Of a stretch of DNA of 64,000 nt, positions 8,677 to 16,108 are shown one piece after another. The stretch lies in the NCBI RefSeq assembly GCF_900119315.1, contig NZ_LT827010.1:7992001-8056000 (forward strand), read 5' to 3'. The notes below the pieces were generated by a model. That model did not search any database, was not told the DNA's origin, and was given only the letters and a program-made list of their open reading frames with translations. This DNA comes from Actinoplanes sp. SE50/110. Lineage in GTDB: Bacteria > Actinomycetota > Actinomycetes > Mycobacteriales > Micromonosporaceae. The translations under genes and the position numbers were made by a program. Position 1 is the stretch's first letter. Each line of letters begins with the position of its first letter.

Positions 8677-9560
8677 TTCGCTTTCCTCTCCGCCTCTTCC
8701 GGCTTTCCTGCTGTTTCCGGCGTCTCCGGTTCTTCGGCCTTCACTGGTTCATCCGGTTCTTCCGGTGATTCCGGCTCTTCCGGTTCCTTCGGTGTTTCCG
8801 GCTTCTTCGGCACTTCCGGTTCCTTCGGTGCTTCCGGCGCTTCCGGTCCCTTCGGTTCCTTCGGCGCTTCCGGTTCCTTCGGCGCTTCCGGTTCCTTCGG
8901 CGCTTCCGGTTCCTTCGGCGCTTCCGGTTCCTTCGGCGCTTCCGGTTCCTTCGGTTCCTTCGGCGCTTCCGGTTCCTGAGGCGATTCCGGGTGCCCCACC
9001 CGCACCACTTGGGAGACCGCGGCGGGGTCGACCTCACGCGCGGTGAAGACGATCGCGATCCCCGCGGCCGTCAGCGAGCCGATCAGCTCCCACAGCCGCG
9101 CCCGCTCCCCCGCGTCCAGCCCGCTCTCGATGTCGTCGAGAGCGATCACCGCGGGCTTCGCCATCAGGGCCAGAACCAACCCCAGAACCTGCCTCTGGTA
9201 CGGCGTGAGCTCCCGCCCGCGCCGATCCGGCTCCAGTCCGTGCAGGTTCACCGCCGTGGCCTCGCGCCGTCTGCGGCCGAGCAGGGCCAGCCGCTCGTGC
9301 ACGTGCTCCAGGACCGTGAGAGCGGGTTCGGGTTCGTTGACACCGGGCACATGGCCGACTGACGACGTACCGCCCAAAGAGACCGTGCCCGCCGACAACC
9401 GCAACCGACCGGCGAGCGCCAGCAGCGTGCTGGTCCGTCCGCTGCCGGGCGGGCCGACGACCGCGACCGTCTCGCCCGGCTCGACCACCAGGTCCAGGTC
9501 GCGCACGAGCCAGCGCCGATGGTGCCGGATCCCGGCGCCGGCCGCGCTGAGCACCGCCAT
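8673..9560 (-). CDS. ABC-type ATPase with a long (PKEPEA)n tail
   Basis: A 295-residue protein. Residues 1-188 form an ABC nucleotide-binding domain with Walker A GPPGSGRTS near 37-45. The usual LSGGQ is replaced by LTPYQ. Walker B reads VIALDDIESGLD, so the catalytic Glu position is Asp. Residues about 190-295 are a low-complexity Pro/Glu/Lys/Ala tail of hexapeptide PKEPEA repeats, coded by an 18-bp DNA repeat. The frame is fixed by the ABC domain and by the 4-bp overlap with the yhgE-like gene. ATG at 9560 has GAGGAG upstream. It probably energises or regulates the YhgE partner; hydrolysis may be weak. Confidence 0.85.
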   Translation of the reverse strand: MAVLSAAGAGIRHHRRWLVRDLDLVVEPGETVAVVGPPGSGRTSTLLALAGRLRLSAGTVSLGGTSSVGHVPGVNEPEPALTVLEHVHERLALLGRRRREATAVNLHGLEPDRRGRELTPYQRQVLGLVLALMAKPAVIALDDIESGLDAGERARLWELIGSLTAAGIAIVFTAREVDPAAVSQVVRVGHPESPQEPEAPKEPKEPEAPKEPEAPKEPEAPKEPEAPKEPEAPKEPKGPEAPEAPKEPEVPKKPETPKEPEEPESPEEPDEPVKAEEPETPETAGKPEEAERKAK

Positions 9561-9576
9561 GACGACTCCTCAATTA

Positions 9577-9592
9577 AACTGACTGGTCAGTT
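9577..9592. promoter_or_regulatory. TetR-type operator upstream of the ATPase-yhgE-tetR operon
   Basis: AACTGAC-TG-GTCAGTT is a perfect 7-bp inverted repeat with a 2-bp spacer, in an AT-rich island (9572-9600) 17 bp upstream of the ATPase start. The spacing and symmetry match TetR-family operators. The TetR gene at the end of the operon is the natural candidate to bind it. Confidence 0.7.
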
Positions 9593-9672
9593 CAAAAACA
9601 TACCCCCGTCCCGGCTGTGGGATATCCACAGGTGGTGGACATCACGACGGTCCGGACGGCAGGATCGAGGGC

Positions 9673-10653
9673 ATGTCGATGCGATGGGGCATGACCGTTC
9701 CGCTCGGCGGCGTTCCGCTGCCCGACCACGCCGCCGTTTTCACGGCACTGGCCGACGCCGGATTCACCGACGCCTGGTCCTCCGAGGTCGCCGGCACCGA
9801 TGCGTTCACCCCGCTCACCCTTGCCGCCGCCTGGGAGCCGCGGCTGCGCCTGGGCACCGCCATCGCCCCGGTCTACACCCGCGGCCCCGGCCTGCTCGCG
9901 ATGACCGCGGCCGCCCTCGCCGAGACCGCCCCCGGCCGCTTCCAGCTCGGCATCGGCGCGTCCTCCCCGGTCGTCGCCGGCGACTGGAACGCCGCCGACT
10001 TCGTCCAGCCGTTCGCCCGCAGCCGCGACACCCTCCGTTTCCTGCGCGCCGCCCTGACCGGTGACCTGGTCGACGAGGCCTACCCCACCTTCACCGTCAA
10101 GCGCTTCCGGCTGGAACGCCCGCCGGCCGTCCCGCCGCAGATCCTGCTGGCCGCCCTGCGCCCGCAGATGCTGCACCTGGCCGCCGCCGAGGCCGACGGG
10201 GTGATCCTCAACTGGCTGTCGGCCGCCGACGTGCACACCGCCCTGGCCGAGACGAAAGAGGCCGGGCCCGACTTCGCGGTCGCCGCCCGGATCTTCGTGG
10301 TGCCGACCACCGACGCCGGCTACGCGCGCACCCTCGGCCGCCGCCTGATCACGTCGTATCTGACCGTCCCGGCCTATGCCGCTTTCCACCGCTGGCTGGG
10401 CCGCGCCGAAATCCTGGAGCCGATGTGGCAGGCGTGGGCGGCCGGTGACCGCAAGGGCGCACTGGCCGCGATCCCGGATGCGCTGGTCGACGAGCTGATC
10501 GTGCACGGGGCGCCGGACGAGGTGCGGGCCCGGGTCCAGGCATATGCGGAGGCCGGCATCACCGTCCCGGTGATGGCGCTGCTGCCGACGCCGGAGCTGG
10601 AGCGCGGCGGTTTCCCGGCCCTGACCGAGTTGATCGCGGCACTGGGCCGTTAG
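9673..10653 (+). CDS. LLM-class (F420-dependent type) oxidoreductase
   Basis: A 326-residue member of the luciferase-like monooxygenase superfamily, in actinomycetes usually using coenzyme F420. The barrel can be followed: RWGMTVPLGG at the N-terminus, AWSSEVAGTDAFTPLTLAAAW, LRLGTAIAPVYTRGP, GRFQLGIGASSPVV and PPQILLAALRPQMLHLAAAEADGVILNW. ATG at 9673 follows GAGGGC; a second ATG two codons on is possible. It is divergent from the TetR-regulated operon. The substrate is unknown. Confidence 0.85.
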   Translation: MSMRWGMTVPLGGVPLPDHAAVFTALADAGFTDAWSSEVAGTDAFTPLTLAAAWEPRLRLGTAIAPVYTRGPGLLAMTAAALAETAPGRFQLGIGASSPVVAGDWNAADFVQPFARSRDTLRFLRAALTGDLVDEAYPTFTVKRFRLERPPAVPPQILLAALRPQMLHLAAAEADGVILNWLSAADVHTALAETKEAGPDFAVAARIFVVPTTDAGYARTLGRRLITSYLTVPAYAAFHRWLGRAEILEPMWQAWAAGDRKGALAAIPDALVDELIVHGAPDEVRARVQAYAEAGITVPVMALLPTPELERGGFPALTELIAALGR

Positions 10654-10656
10654 TCC

Positions 10657-10860
10657 TGACGATCCGGGTGCGGGCCGCCGCCGACGATTCCGGTGGGGAC
10701 CCCCGGCGCCAACGGTCCGGTCGCCAGCGCCAACGGTCCGGTCGCGGCCGCCAGCGCCGACCAGCCGGGTGCGAGCCGCCGCCGACCAGCCGGGCGTGCC
10801 CCCGCGCCGACGATCCGGGTGCGGGCCGTCGGCGGTGACGGTTCGGCAGGTGCCGAAGTG
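10657..10860. repeat. Degenerate direct repeats between two plus-strand genes
   Basis: The gap holds several imperfect direct repeats. GCGCCAACGGTCCGGTCGC occurs at 10706 and 10727; GCCGACCAGCCGGG occurs twice near 10757-10795; GACGATCCGGGTGCGGGCC occurs near 10659 and 10810. No coding sequence is supported. The array runs almost up to the start of the next gene. Confidence 0.6.
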
Positions 10861-10881
10861 ACGCGGTCCGACAATGGGCGC

Positions 10882-11580
10882 ATGATTGACGCCTCGGATC
10901 TGGCCGCGTTCGCCGCGCTGCTGGCCGACCGCACCCGGGCGGCGATGTGCCTGGCCCTGCTCGACGGCCGCGCCTGGACCGCCGGCGAATTGGCCACCCA
11001 CGCCGGTGTGGCCCGCTCCACCGCCACCGAGCACCTGGACCGCCTGATCGCCGGTGGCCTGCTCACCGAGGCCCGCCAGGGTCGCCACCGCTACGTCCGG
11101 CTCGCCGACCCCGCAGTGGCCGTCCTGCTGGAAGATCTCACCGCCCGCCTCCAGCCCGGCCCTCCGCCGGTCCGCACCCTGCGGGCCGCCACCGCCGACG
11201 CCGCCCTGCGCCGGGGCCGCACGTGCTACGACCACCTCGCCGGGCGCCTCGGCGTCACCCTCACCGACGCCCTGACCAGCGCCGGCCTGCTCGACCAGGA
11301 CACCGGGTTCGCGATCACCGACAGCGGGCTGACCTGGCTCCGCGCGAACGCGGATCTGACTCCCGCCGACCTGTTGGCCAACCGCCGCCCGCTGGCCCGC
11401 GCCTGCCTCGACTGGACCGAACGCCGCCCCCACCTCGGCGGTCTGGCCGGCGCCCGGATCTGCCGAACCTTCCTGGCCCACGGCTGGCTCACCCGCATCG
11501 GGTCCGGGCGAGCGGTCCGCGTCACACCGACCGGCAGGTCAGCACTCGGCCGGCTGCTGGGCGTGACCGAATTCGACTGA
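10882..11580 (+). CDS. ArsR-like winged-helix regulator
   Basis: A 232-residue protein. Its first 85 residues form an ArsR-type winged helix: LLADRTRAAMCLALLDGRAW, TAGELATHAGVARSTATEHL, then LIAGGLLTEARQGRHRYVRL. The C-terminal 140 residues contain conserved aromatic and Cys residues (RRGRTCYDHLAGRLGV, ARACLDWTERRPHLGG, GARICRTFL) found in a family of long ArsR proteins. The frame opens earlier at 10693, but that part is repeat sequence and the HTH begins at ATG 10882, whose ribosome site is weak. Target and ligand are unknown. Confidence 0.8.
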   Translation: MIDASDLAAFAALLADRTRAAMCLALLDGRAWTAGELATHAGVARSTATEHLDRLIAGGLLTEARQGRHRYVRLADPAVAVLLEDLTARLQPGPPPVRTLRAATADAALRRGRTCYDHLAGRLGVTLTDALTSAGLLDQDTGFAITDSGLTWLRANADLTPADLLANRRPLARACLDWTERRPHLGGLAGARICRTFLAHGWLTRIGSGRAVRVTPTGRSALGRLLGVTEFD

Positions 11581-11655
11581 CGTTATCCACAGGCCTCAGG
11601 CGAGGCTGACGGTTTCGGACGATAATGGTCCGGGACGGAGGCCCCCTGGGTGGGT

Positions 11656-11800
11656 GGGTCATGCACGGCGGACCGGTCATGCGCGGCCGGCGGGCGGGCC
11701 ATGCGCGGCGAGCACGCCTTGCGGGGCCGGCGGGCGGACCAGACGCGGCGAGCCGGCCATGCGCGGCCGACGGGGCAGGCAATGCGCGGCCGACCGGCCT
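11656..11800. repeat. Imperfect tandem repeats with a CATGCGCGGCCG core
   Basis: About six degraded copies of an 18-24 bp unit with core ATGCGCGGCCGGCGGGC lie in the convergent gap between the winged-helix gene and the padR gene. Apparent reading frames here come from the periodicity. The rest of the 11581-11994 gap shows only the hairpin at 11903-11928. Confidence 0.55.
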
Positions 11801-11902
11801 GAGCGACCAGGGCACCCATACGCACGAAGCACCAGCCGCCATCACCCCACGGCACGGCAACGGCACGGCGCGGCAACGGTGCGATCCGCGTACCCAAGCA
11901 AA

Positions 11903-11928
11903 GGAGCGCACCCCGAGGGATGCGCTCC
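11903..11928 (-). terminator. Terminator of the padR gene
   Basis: GGAGCGCA and TGCGCTCC form an 8-bp stem around a 10-nt loop. Read in the minus direction it is followed by TTTGCTT. It lies 67 bp beyond the padR stop codon. Confidence 0.6.
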
Positions 11929-11994
11929 ATCACGGCGGATCCGGACCAGCCACCGTCCGGCCGTCGACGACCCGCCACTGATGCGGGTGCCCGT

Positions 11995-12615
11995 TCACTC
12001 GCTGTCGGCGAGGATGGCGTACAGCTTGCGGCGCGTCTCGTTGAGCACCTCGAGCGCCTTCTGCCGCTGCTCCGGCGTCCCCGAGAAGCCCACCTGCTTC
12101 AGCGCCCCGAAGATCCCGACCGCCGCGTCGCGGAAGTCCTGGACCTGGTTGAGGGTGTCGTCGCCGAAGCGGGCCCACGGCGGGTTCTGTGCCGCGGTCT
12201 CGGCCTCGGGCCGGCCGTCCTCGGTGAGCCGGTAGCTCTTGCGGCCGCCGTCGGCGGTGGCCTCGATCAGGCCCTCGTCCTCGAGCAGCTGCAGGGTGGG
12301 GTAGATGCTGCCGGGGCTGGGCCGCCACAGACCGTTGGTGCGGGCGTCCAGCTCCTGGATCATCTCGTAGCCGTGCATGGGCCGCTCGAGGAGCAGCGCC
12401 AGGACGGCGGGGCGGACGTTGACCCGGCCGCGGCCACCGCGCCGGCCGCCGCGGCCACCGAAGTCGCCGCCCGGGCCGCCGGGGCCGAAGGGGCCGCCCG
12501 GACCGAAGCCGCCGGGACCGCCGGGGCCGAAGGGGAATCCGGGCGGGAAGCCGAAGCCGCGCATGCGACGCCCGTGTCCGTGGTGCCGCTCGTGTCCCTC
12601 GTGCATGAACCTCAT
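11995..12615 (-). CDS. PadR-family repressor with Gly/Pro-rich N-terminal extension
   Basis: A 206-residue protein. A His-rich start (HEGHERHHGHGRR) and a Gly/Pro/Phe-rich stretch (to about residue 65) precede a PadR winged helix: VRPAVLALLLERPMHGYEMI, SPGSIYPTLQLLEDEGLIEA, GRKSYRLTEDG. A C-terminal helical dimerization segment follows. ATG at 12615 has GGAGAAGG just upstream; the second ATG at 12606 is less likely. The CGATATATCG palindrome in its promoter is a plausible autoregulatory site. The extension resembles those of other actinobacterial PadR proteins; its role is unknown. Confidence 0.85.
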   Translation of the reverse strand: MRFMHEGHERHHGHGRRMRGFGFPPGFPFGPGGPGGFGPGGPFGPGGPGGDFGGRGGRRGGRGRVNVRPAVLALLLERPMHGYEMIQELDARTNGLWRPSPGSIYPTLQLLEDEGLIEATADGGRKSYRLTEDGRPEAETAAQNPPWARFGDDTLNQVQDFRDAAVGIFGALKQVGFSGTPEQRQKALEVLNETRRKLYAILADSE

Positions 12616-12634
12616 GACCTTCTCCGTTCTGTTG

Positions 12635-12656
12635 TCGATAGTTAGACGATATATCG
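12635..12656. promoter_or_regulatory. Candidate PadR operator
   Basis: A perfect 10-bp palindrome CGATATATCG (12647-12656) and an adjacent half-site TCGATA (12635-12640) lie in an AT-rich patch 20-41 bp upstream of the padR start, between divergent padR and acetyltransferase genes. AT-rich palindromes of this kind are typical PadR targets. Confidence 0.5.
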
Positions 12657-12738
12657 GCAACGTGTCGGCCGCAAGGGTTTCCGAACTCATGGGGTTGCCA
12701 TGCGTGTCAAGGTGTGTGGATCTGGCAATGTGGTAGCT

Positions 12739-13578
12739 GTGTTGACGGTGCCCATTCGCCAGCTCGGTGAGCCCGAGCGCGTGTCGGTCGAGCGGATTCT
12801 GGACGCCGACCCCTATGCGGGTGCCCAGATCGCCGAGCGGGTCGCCACACACGGGCTGAACTGGTGGCGGTCCGACGGGCGCATCTACGGCTATGAGCCG
12901 GCCCATCGCGTCGAGTCGATCATCTGGTCGGGCGCGCACCTGGTGCCGGTGGGCGCGACCGCGCCGGCCGTGGCGGCGTTCGCCGACCTGCTCAGCACCG
13001 AGCCGCGGATCTGCTCGTCGATCATCGGGCGGGCCGAGGCGGTCCTCGACCTGTGGGATCGGCTGAGCGTGCACTGGGGGCGGGCCCGGGACGTGCGGCC
13101 CCACCAGCCGCTCCTGGTCACCGACCGCGCGCCGGAGGTGCCGGCCGACCCGGAGGTGCGTCTGGTCCGGCCGGGCGAGGTGGATCAGCTGTTCCCGGCC
13201 GCCGTGGCGATGTACACGGAGGAGGTCGGGGTCTCACCGCTGCAGGACGACGGCGGCCGGGGCTACCGGCGGCGGATCGCCGAGCTGGTCAAGGGCCGGC
13301 GGGCCTACGCCCGGTTCATCGGCGACCAGGTGATCTTCAAGGCCGAGCTGGCCATCATCACCCGGCGCACCACGCAGGTGCAGGGTGTCTGGGTGCATCC
13401 GGAGTATCGGGGGCGCGGGATCGCGACCGCGGCGATGGCCGCGGTGGTCGACGACGCGCTGCGCCGGGTCGCGCCCACGGTCAGCCTGTATGTGAACGAC
13501 TACAACACCGCCGCCCGTCAGGTCTACCACCGCTGCGGCTTCACCTCGGCCGGCGCCTTCGCCACCGTGTTGTTCTGA
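12739..13578 (+). CDS. GNAT acetyltransferase with DUF4081 domain
   Basis: About 279 residues. The N-terminal half matches DUF4081 (TVPIRQLGEPERVSVERILD onward). The C-terminal half is a GNAT domain with the acetyl-CoA loop VHPEYRGRGIATAAMAAVV and the terminal beta-bulge motif YVNDYNTAARQVYHRCGF. GTG at 12739 is chosen because family members begin with the MLTVPxRQLG segment; the upstream ATG at 12700 adds an unconserved leader. Homologues usually sit next to ispG, as here, but this copy is convergent with ispG. The acceptor is unknown. Confidence 0.85.
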   Translation: MLTVPIRQLGEPERVSVERILDADPYAGAQIAERVATHGLNWWRSDGRIYGYEPAHRVESIIWSGAHLVPVGATAPAVAAFADLLSTEPRICSSIIGRAEAVLDLWDRLSVHWGRARDVRPHQPLLVTDRAPEVPADPEVRLVRPGEVDQLFPAAVAMYTEEVGVSPLQDDGGRGYRRRIAELVKGRRAYARFIGDQVIFKAELAIITRRTTQVQGVWVHPEYRGRGIATAAMAAVVDDALRRVAPTVSLYVNDYNTAARQVYHRCGFTSAGAFATVLF

Positions 13579-13585
13579 GACAGCC

Positions 13586-13619
13586 GAAAGCCCGGGCTTC
13601 GTGAGAAACCCGGGCTTTC
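13586..13619. terminator. Bidirectional terminator between GNAT gene and ispG
   Basis: GAAAGCCCGGG (13586-13596) and CCCGGGCTTTC (13609-13619) form a perfect 11-bp stem with a 12-nt loop, lying between the stop codons of two convergent genes. Confidence 0.75.
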
Positions 13620-13631
13620 CAGCGTGTACGA

Positions 13632-14804
13632 CTAGTGCACGGTGACCGTGGGACCGGGCAGCAGCTCGCGCAGCTCGTCGGGCAGCTCCGCGCCCATCTC
13701 GTCGGCGAGCCGCAGCGCCTCCTCGACCAGCGTCTCGACGATCACCGCCTCCGGCACCGTCTTGATCACCTTGCCCTTGACGAAGATCTGCCCCTTGCCG
13801 TTGCCGGAGGCGACCCCGAGGTCGGCCTCGCGAGCCTCCCCGGGCCCGTTCACGACGCAGCCCATCACGGCCACTCGCAGCGGCACCGGGAACCCGTCGA
13901 GCGCCGCGGTCACCTGCTCGGCCAGCGTGTAGACGTCGACCTGGGCCCGCCCGCAGGACGGGCAGGAGACGATCTCCAGGCCGCGTTCGCGCAGGCCGAG
14001 CGACTCCAGGATCTGCTGCCCGACCTTGATCTCCTCGACCGGCGGCGCGGACAGCGAGACCCGGATGGTGTCGCCGATCCCCTCGGCGAGCAGCGCGCCG
14101 AACGCCACCGCCGACTTGATCGTGCCCTGGAAGGCCGGCCCGGCCTCGGTCACGCCCAGGTGCAGCGGGTAGTCGCACTGCTCGGCGAGCTGACGGTAGG
14201 CGCGGATCATCACGACCGGATCGTTGTGTTTGACCGAGATCTTGATGTCCCGGAAACCGTGCTCCTCGAACAGCGAGCACTCCCAGAGCGCCGACTCCAC
14301 CAGCGCCTCGGCGGTGGCCTTGCCGTATTTCTCGAGAAGCCGCTTGTCGAGCGAGCCGGCGTTGACCCCGATCCGGATCGGCACGCCGGCGTCGGACGCG
14401 GCCCGGGCGATCTCCTTGACCTTGTCGTCGAACTGGCGGATGTTGCCCGGATTGACCCGGACCGCCGCGCAGCCCGCGTCGATCGCGGCGAACACGTACT
14501 TGGGCTGGAAGTGGATGTCGGCGATCACCGGGATCTGCGACTTCTTGGCGATCGCCGGCAGCGCCTCGACGTCGTCCTGGGACGGCACGGCGACCCGGAC
14601 GATCTGGCAGCCGGCCGCGGTCAGCTCGGCGATCTGCTGCAGGGTCGCGTTGACGTCGGAGGTGAGGGTGGTGGTCATCGACTGGACGCTGACCGGGGCG
14701 CCCCCGCCGACCAGGACTCCTCCGACGTTGATCTGCCGGCTCTGGCGGCGCGGGGCCAGCGGCGGCGGGGGGACGGCCGGCATTCCGAGACTGATCGCGG
14801 TCAC
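13632..14804 (-). CDS. ispG: 4-hydroxy-3-methylbut-2-en-1-yl diphosphate synthase
   Basis: The 390-residue IspG (GcpE) of the non-mevalonate isoprenoid pathway converts MEcPP to HMBPP with a [4Fe-4S] cluster. The TIM-barrel part carries PVSVQSMTTTLTSDVNATLQ and IPVIADIHFQPKYVFAAID. The cluster-binding cysteines lie in SCPSCGRAQVD and MGCVVNGPGEAREAD. The start is GTG at 14804 (VTAISLGMPAVPPPPLAPRR), matching the actinobacterial N-terminus. It follows rseP by 11 bp and dxr by one gene, so two pathway steps share the transcript. Confidence 0.96.
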   Translation of the reverse strand: MTAISLGMPAVPPPPLAPRRQSRQINVGGVLVGGGAPVSVQSMTTTLTSDVNATLQQIAELTAAGCQIVRVAVPSQDDVEALPAIAKKSQIPVIADIHFQPKYVFAAIDAGCAAVRVNPGNIRQFDDKVKEIARAASDAGVPIRIGVNAGSLDKRLLEKYGKATAEALVESALWECSLFEEHGFRDIKISVKHNDPVVMIRAYRQLAEQCDYPLHLGVTEAGPAFQGTIKSAVAFGALLAEGIGDTIRVSLSAPPVEEIKVGQQILESLGLRERGLEIVSCPSCGRAQVDVYTLAEQVTAALDGFPVPLRVAVMGCVVNGPGEAREADLGVASGNGKGQIFVKGKVIKTVPEAVIVETLVEEALRLADEMGAELPDELRELLPGPTVTVH

Positions 14805-14815
14805 TGGAGACTCAC

Positions 14816-16108
14816 TCACTTGAAGATCGTAATCGGGTTGATGATGTCGGCGGTCGCGGTCAGCAGCGTGAACGCGCCACCGATCAGGATGACCGCATAG
14901 GTCAGCGGCATCAGCTTGTAGTAGTCGACACGCCCCGGATCGGGTCGCCGGAGTCGCTGGTAGAGCCAGGAGCGCACCCGTTCGTACCACGCGATGGCGA
15001 TGTGACCACCGTCCAGCGGGAGCAGGGGCAGCAGGTTGAACAGACCGATGAAGACGTTCAGCGAGATGAAGATCTGCCAGAAGACCTCGGGCACCCCCTT
15101 CTCGATCGCCTCGCCGCCGAGGCGGCTGGCGCCGATCACGCTGATCGGGGTGTCCGGGTCACGCTCGTCGCCGGTGATCGAGTGCCACAGCGCCGGAATC
15201 TTCTGCGGGATCTTGGCCATCGCCTTGAACGAGCCCTCGACCAGATACCACGAGTACTCACCGGAGCCGCGGAACGCGCCGGCCGCGGTGTAGTGGTTGA
15301 CCAACGGCTGGTCGGTGTCCCAGTCCAGGCCGGCGACCGAGACCAGGGTGACCTTGCCCTTCGGATCCTCGATCGGCGCGCGCTCGTCGCTGATCAGGTT
15401 GACCTTGGTGCTGGCCGGCTTGCCGTCCCGCACGTACTCGAAGACGGTCGGGCCGGCCGTGGAGGCCCGGATCGCGTCGGTGAGCTGGCCGTAGTTGGCC
15501 ACCGGAGTGTTGCCGACCTTGGTGATCCGGTCCAGGTCCTGCAGGCCGGCGGCCTTGGCCGGTGCGACGATCGCGCCGTTGACGCCCGGCTCGCACTTGG
15601 CGCTCGCCGCCGCCTTCTGCGCCGCGGCGTCCAGCTTCTTGAGCTCGGTCTGCACCGGCAGGCAGTCGCCGACCTGGATGTAGGCCGGCCAGGAGCGCTG
15701 CTCGGCACGGGTCTGCGGGAGGTGGATGTTGGGCAGGCCGACGAAGAAGGCCATGAACCAGGCGCCGGCCAGGGCCAGCAGGAAGTGGGTAATCGAGCCG
15801 GCGGACATCACGATCGTCCGCTTCCAGACCGGGAACCGCCACATCGCGCGGTGCTGGTCCTCCGGCGCGACGTCGTCGTCCTGCGGGGTCATCCCGACGA
15901 TCTTGCAGAAGCCGCCGAGCGGGATGGCCTTCAGGCCGTACTCCGTCTCACCGACCTTGAACGAGAAGATCGTCGGCCCGAACCCGACGAAATACTGAGT
16001 CACCTTCATGCCGAAGCGCTTCCCGGTGATCATGTGACCCAGCTCGTGCAGGCTCACCGAGATCAGGATGGTCAGCGCGAAGGCCGCACAACCCAGCCAG
16101 AACAGCAT
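14816..16108 (-). CDS. rseP: Site-2 membrane metalloprotease, M50 family
   Basis: A 430-residue intramembrane protease of the RseP/Rip1 type, which cleaves membrane-anchored anti-sigma factors and other substrates. The zinc motif HELGH is near residues 22-26 in the first membrane helix, and the third ligand is in NLLPLLPLDGGHIA near 365. A PDZ domain spans about residues 190-270 (VAPAKAAGLQDLDRITKVGN). It overlaps the dxr stop by one base (TGATG). Partner anti-sigma factors are not identified here. Confidence 0.93.
   Translation of the reverse strand: MLFWLGCAAFALTILISVSLHELGHMITGKRFGMKVTQYFVGFGPTIFSFKVGETEYGLKAIPLGGFCKIVGMTPQDDDVAPEDQHRAMWRFPVWKRTIVMSAGSITHFLLALAGAWFMAFFVGLPNIHLPQTRAEQRSWPAYIQVGDCLPVQTELKKLDAAAQKAAASAKCEPGVNGAIVAPAKAAGLQDLDRITKVGNTPVANYGQLTDAIRASTAGPTVFEYVRDGKPASTKVNLISDERAPIEDPKGKVTLVSVAGLDWDTDQPLVNHYTAAGAFRGSGEYSWYLVEGSFKAMAKIPQKIPALWHSITGDERDPDTPISVIGASRLGGEAIEKGVPEVFWQIFISLNVFIGLFNLLPLLPLDGGHIAIAWYERVRSWLYQRLRRPDPGRVDYYKLMPLTYAVILIGGAFTLLTATADIINPITIFK

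Noticed and set aside
6268..8979. A 903-codon plus-strand frame with GASGSFGASGSF repeats, like an antifreeze or silk protein
   Set aside because: It is antisense to the yhgE-like and ATPase genes. The repeats are the reverse reading of the PKEPEA-coding array, and the membrane/ABC genes have recognisable domains.
9592..11481. A 629-codon minus-strand frame across the LLM gene and the winged-helix gene
   Set aside because: It crosses two plus-strand genes with clear domains and the repeat gap; Gly/Gln/Arg-rich shadow.
11583..11591. DnaA box TTATCCACA as part of a replication origin
   Set aside because: It is a single isolated box with no dnaA, dnaN or box cluster; such sites occur by chance.
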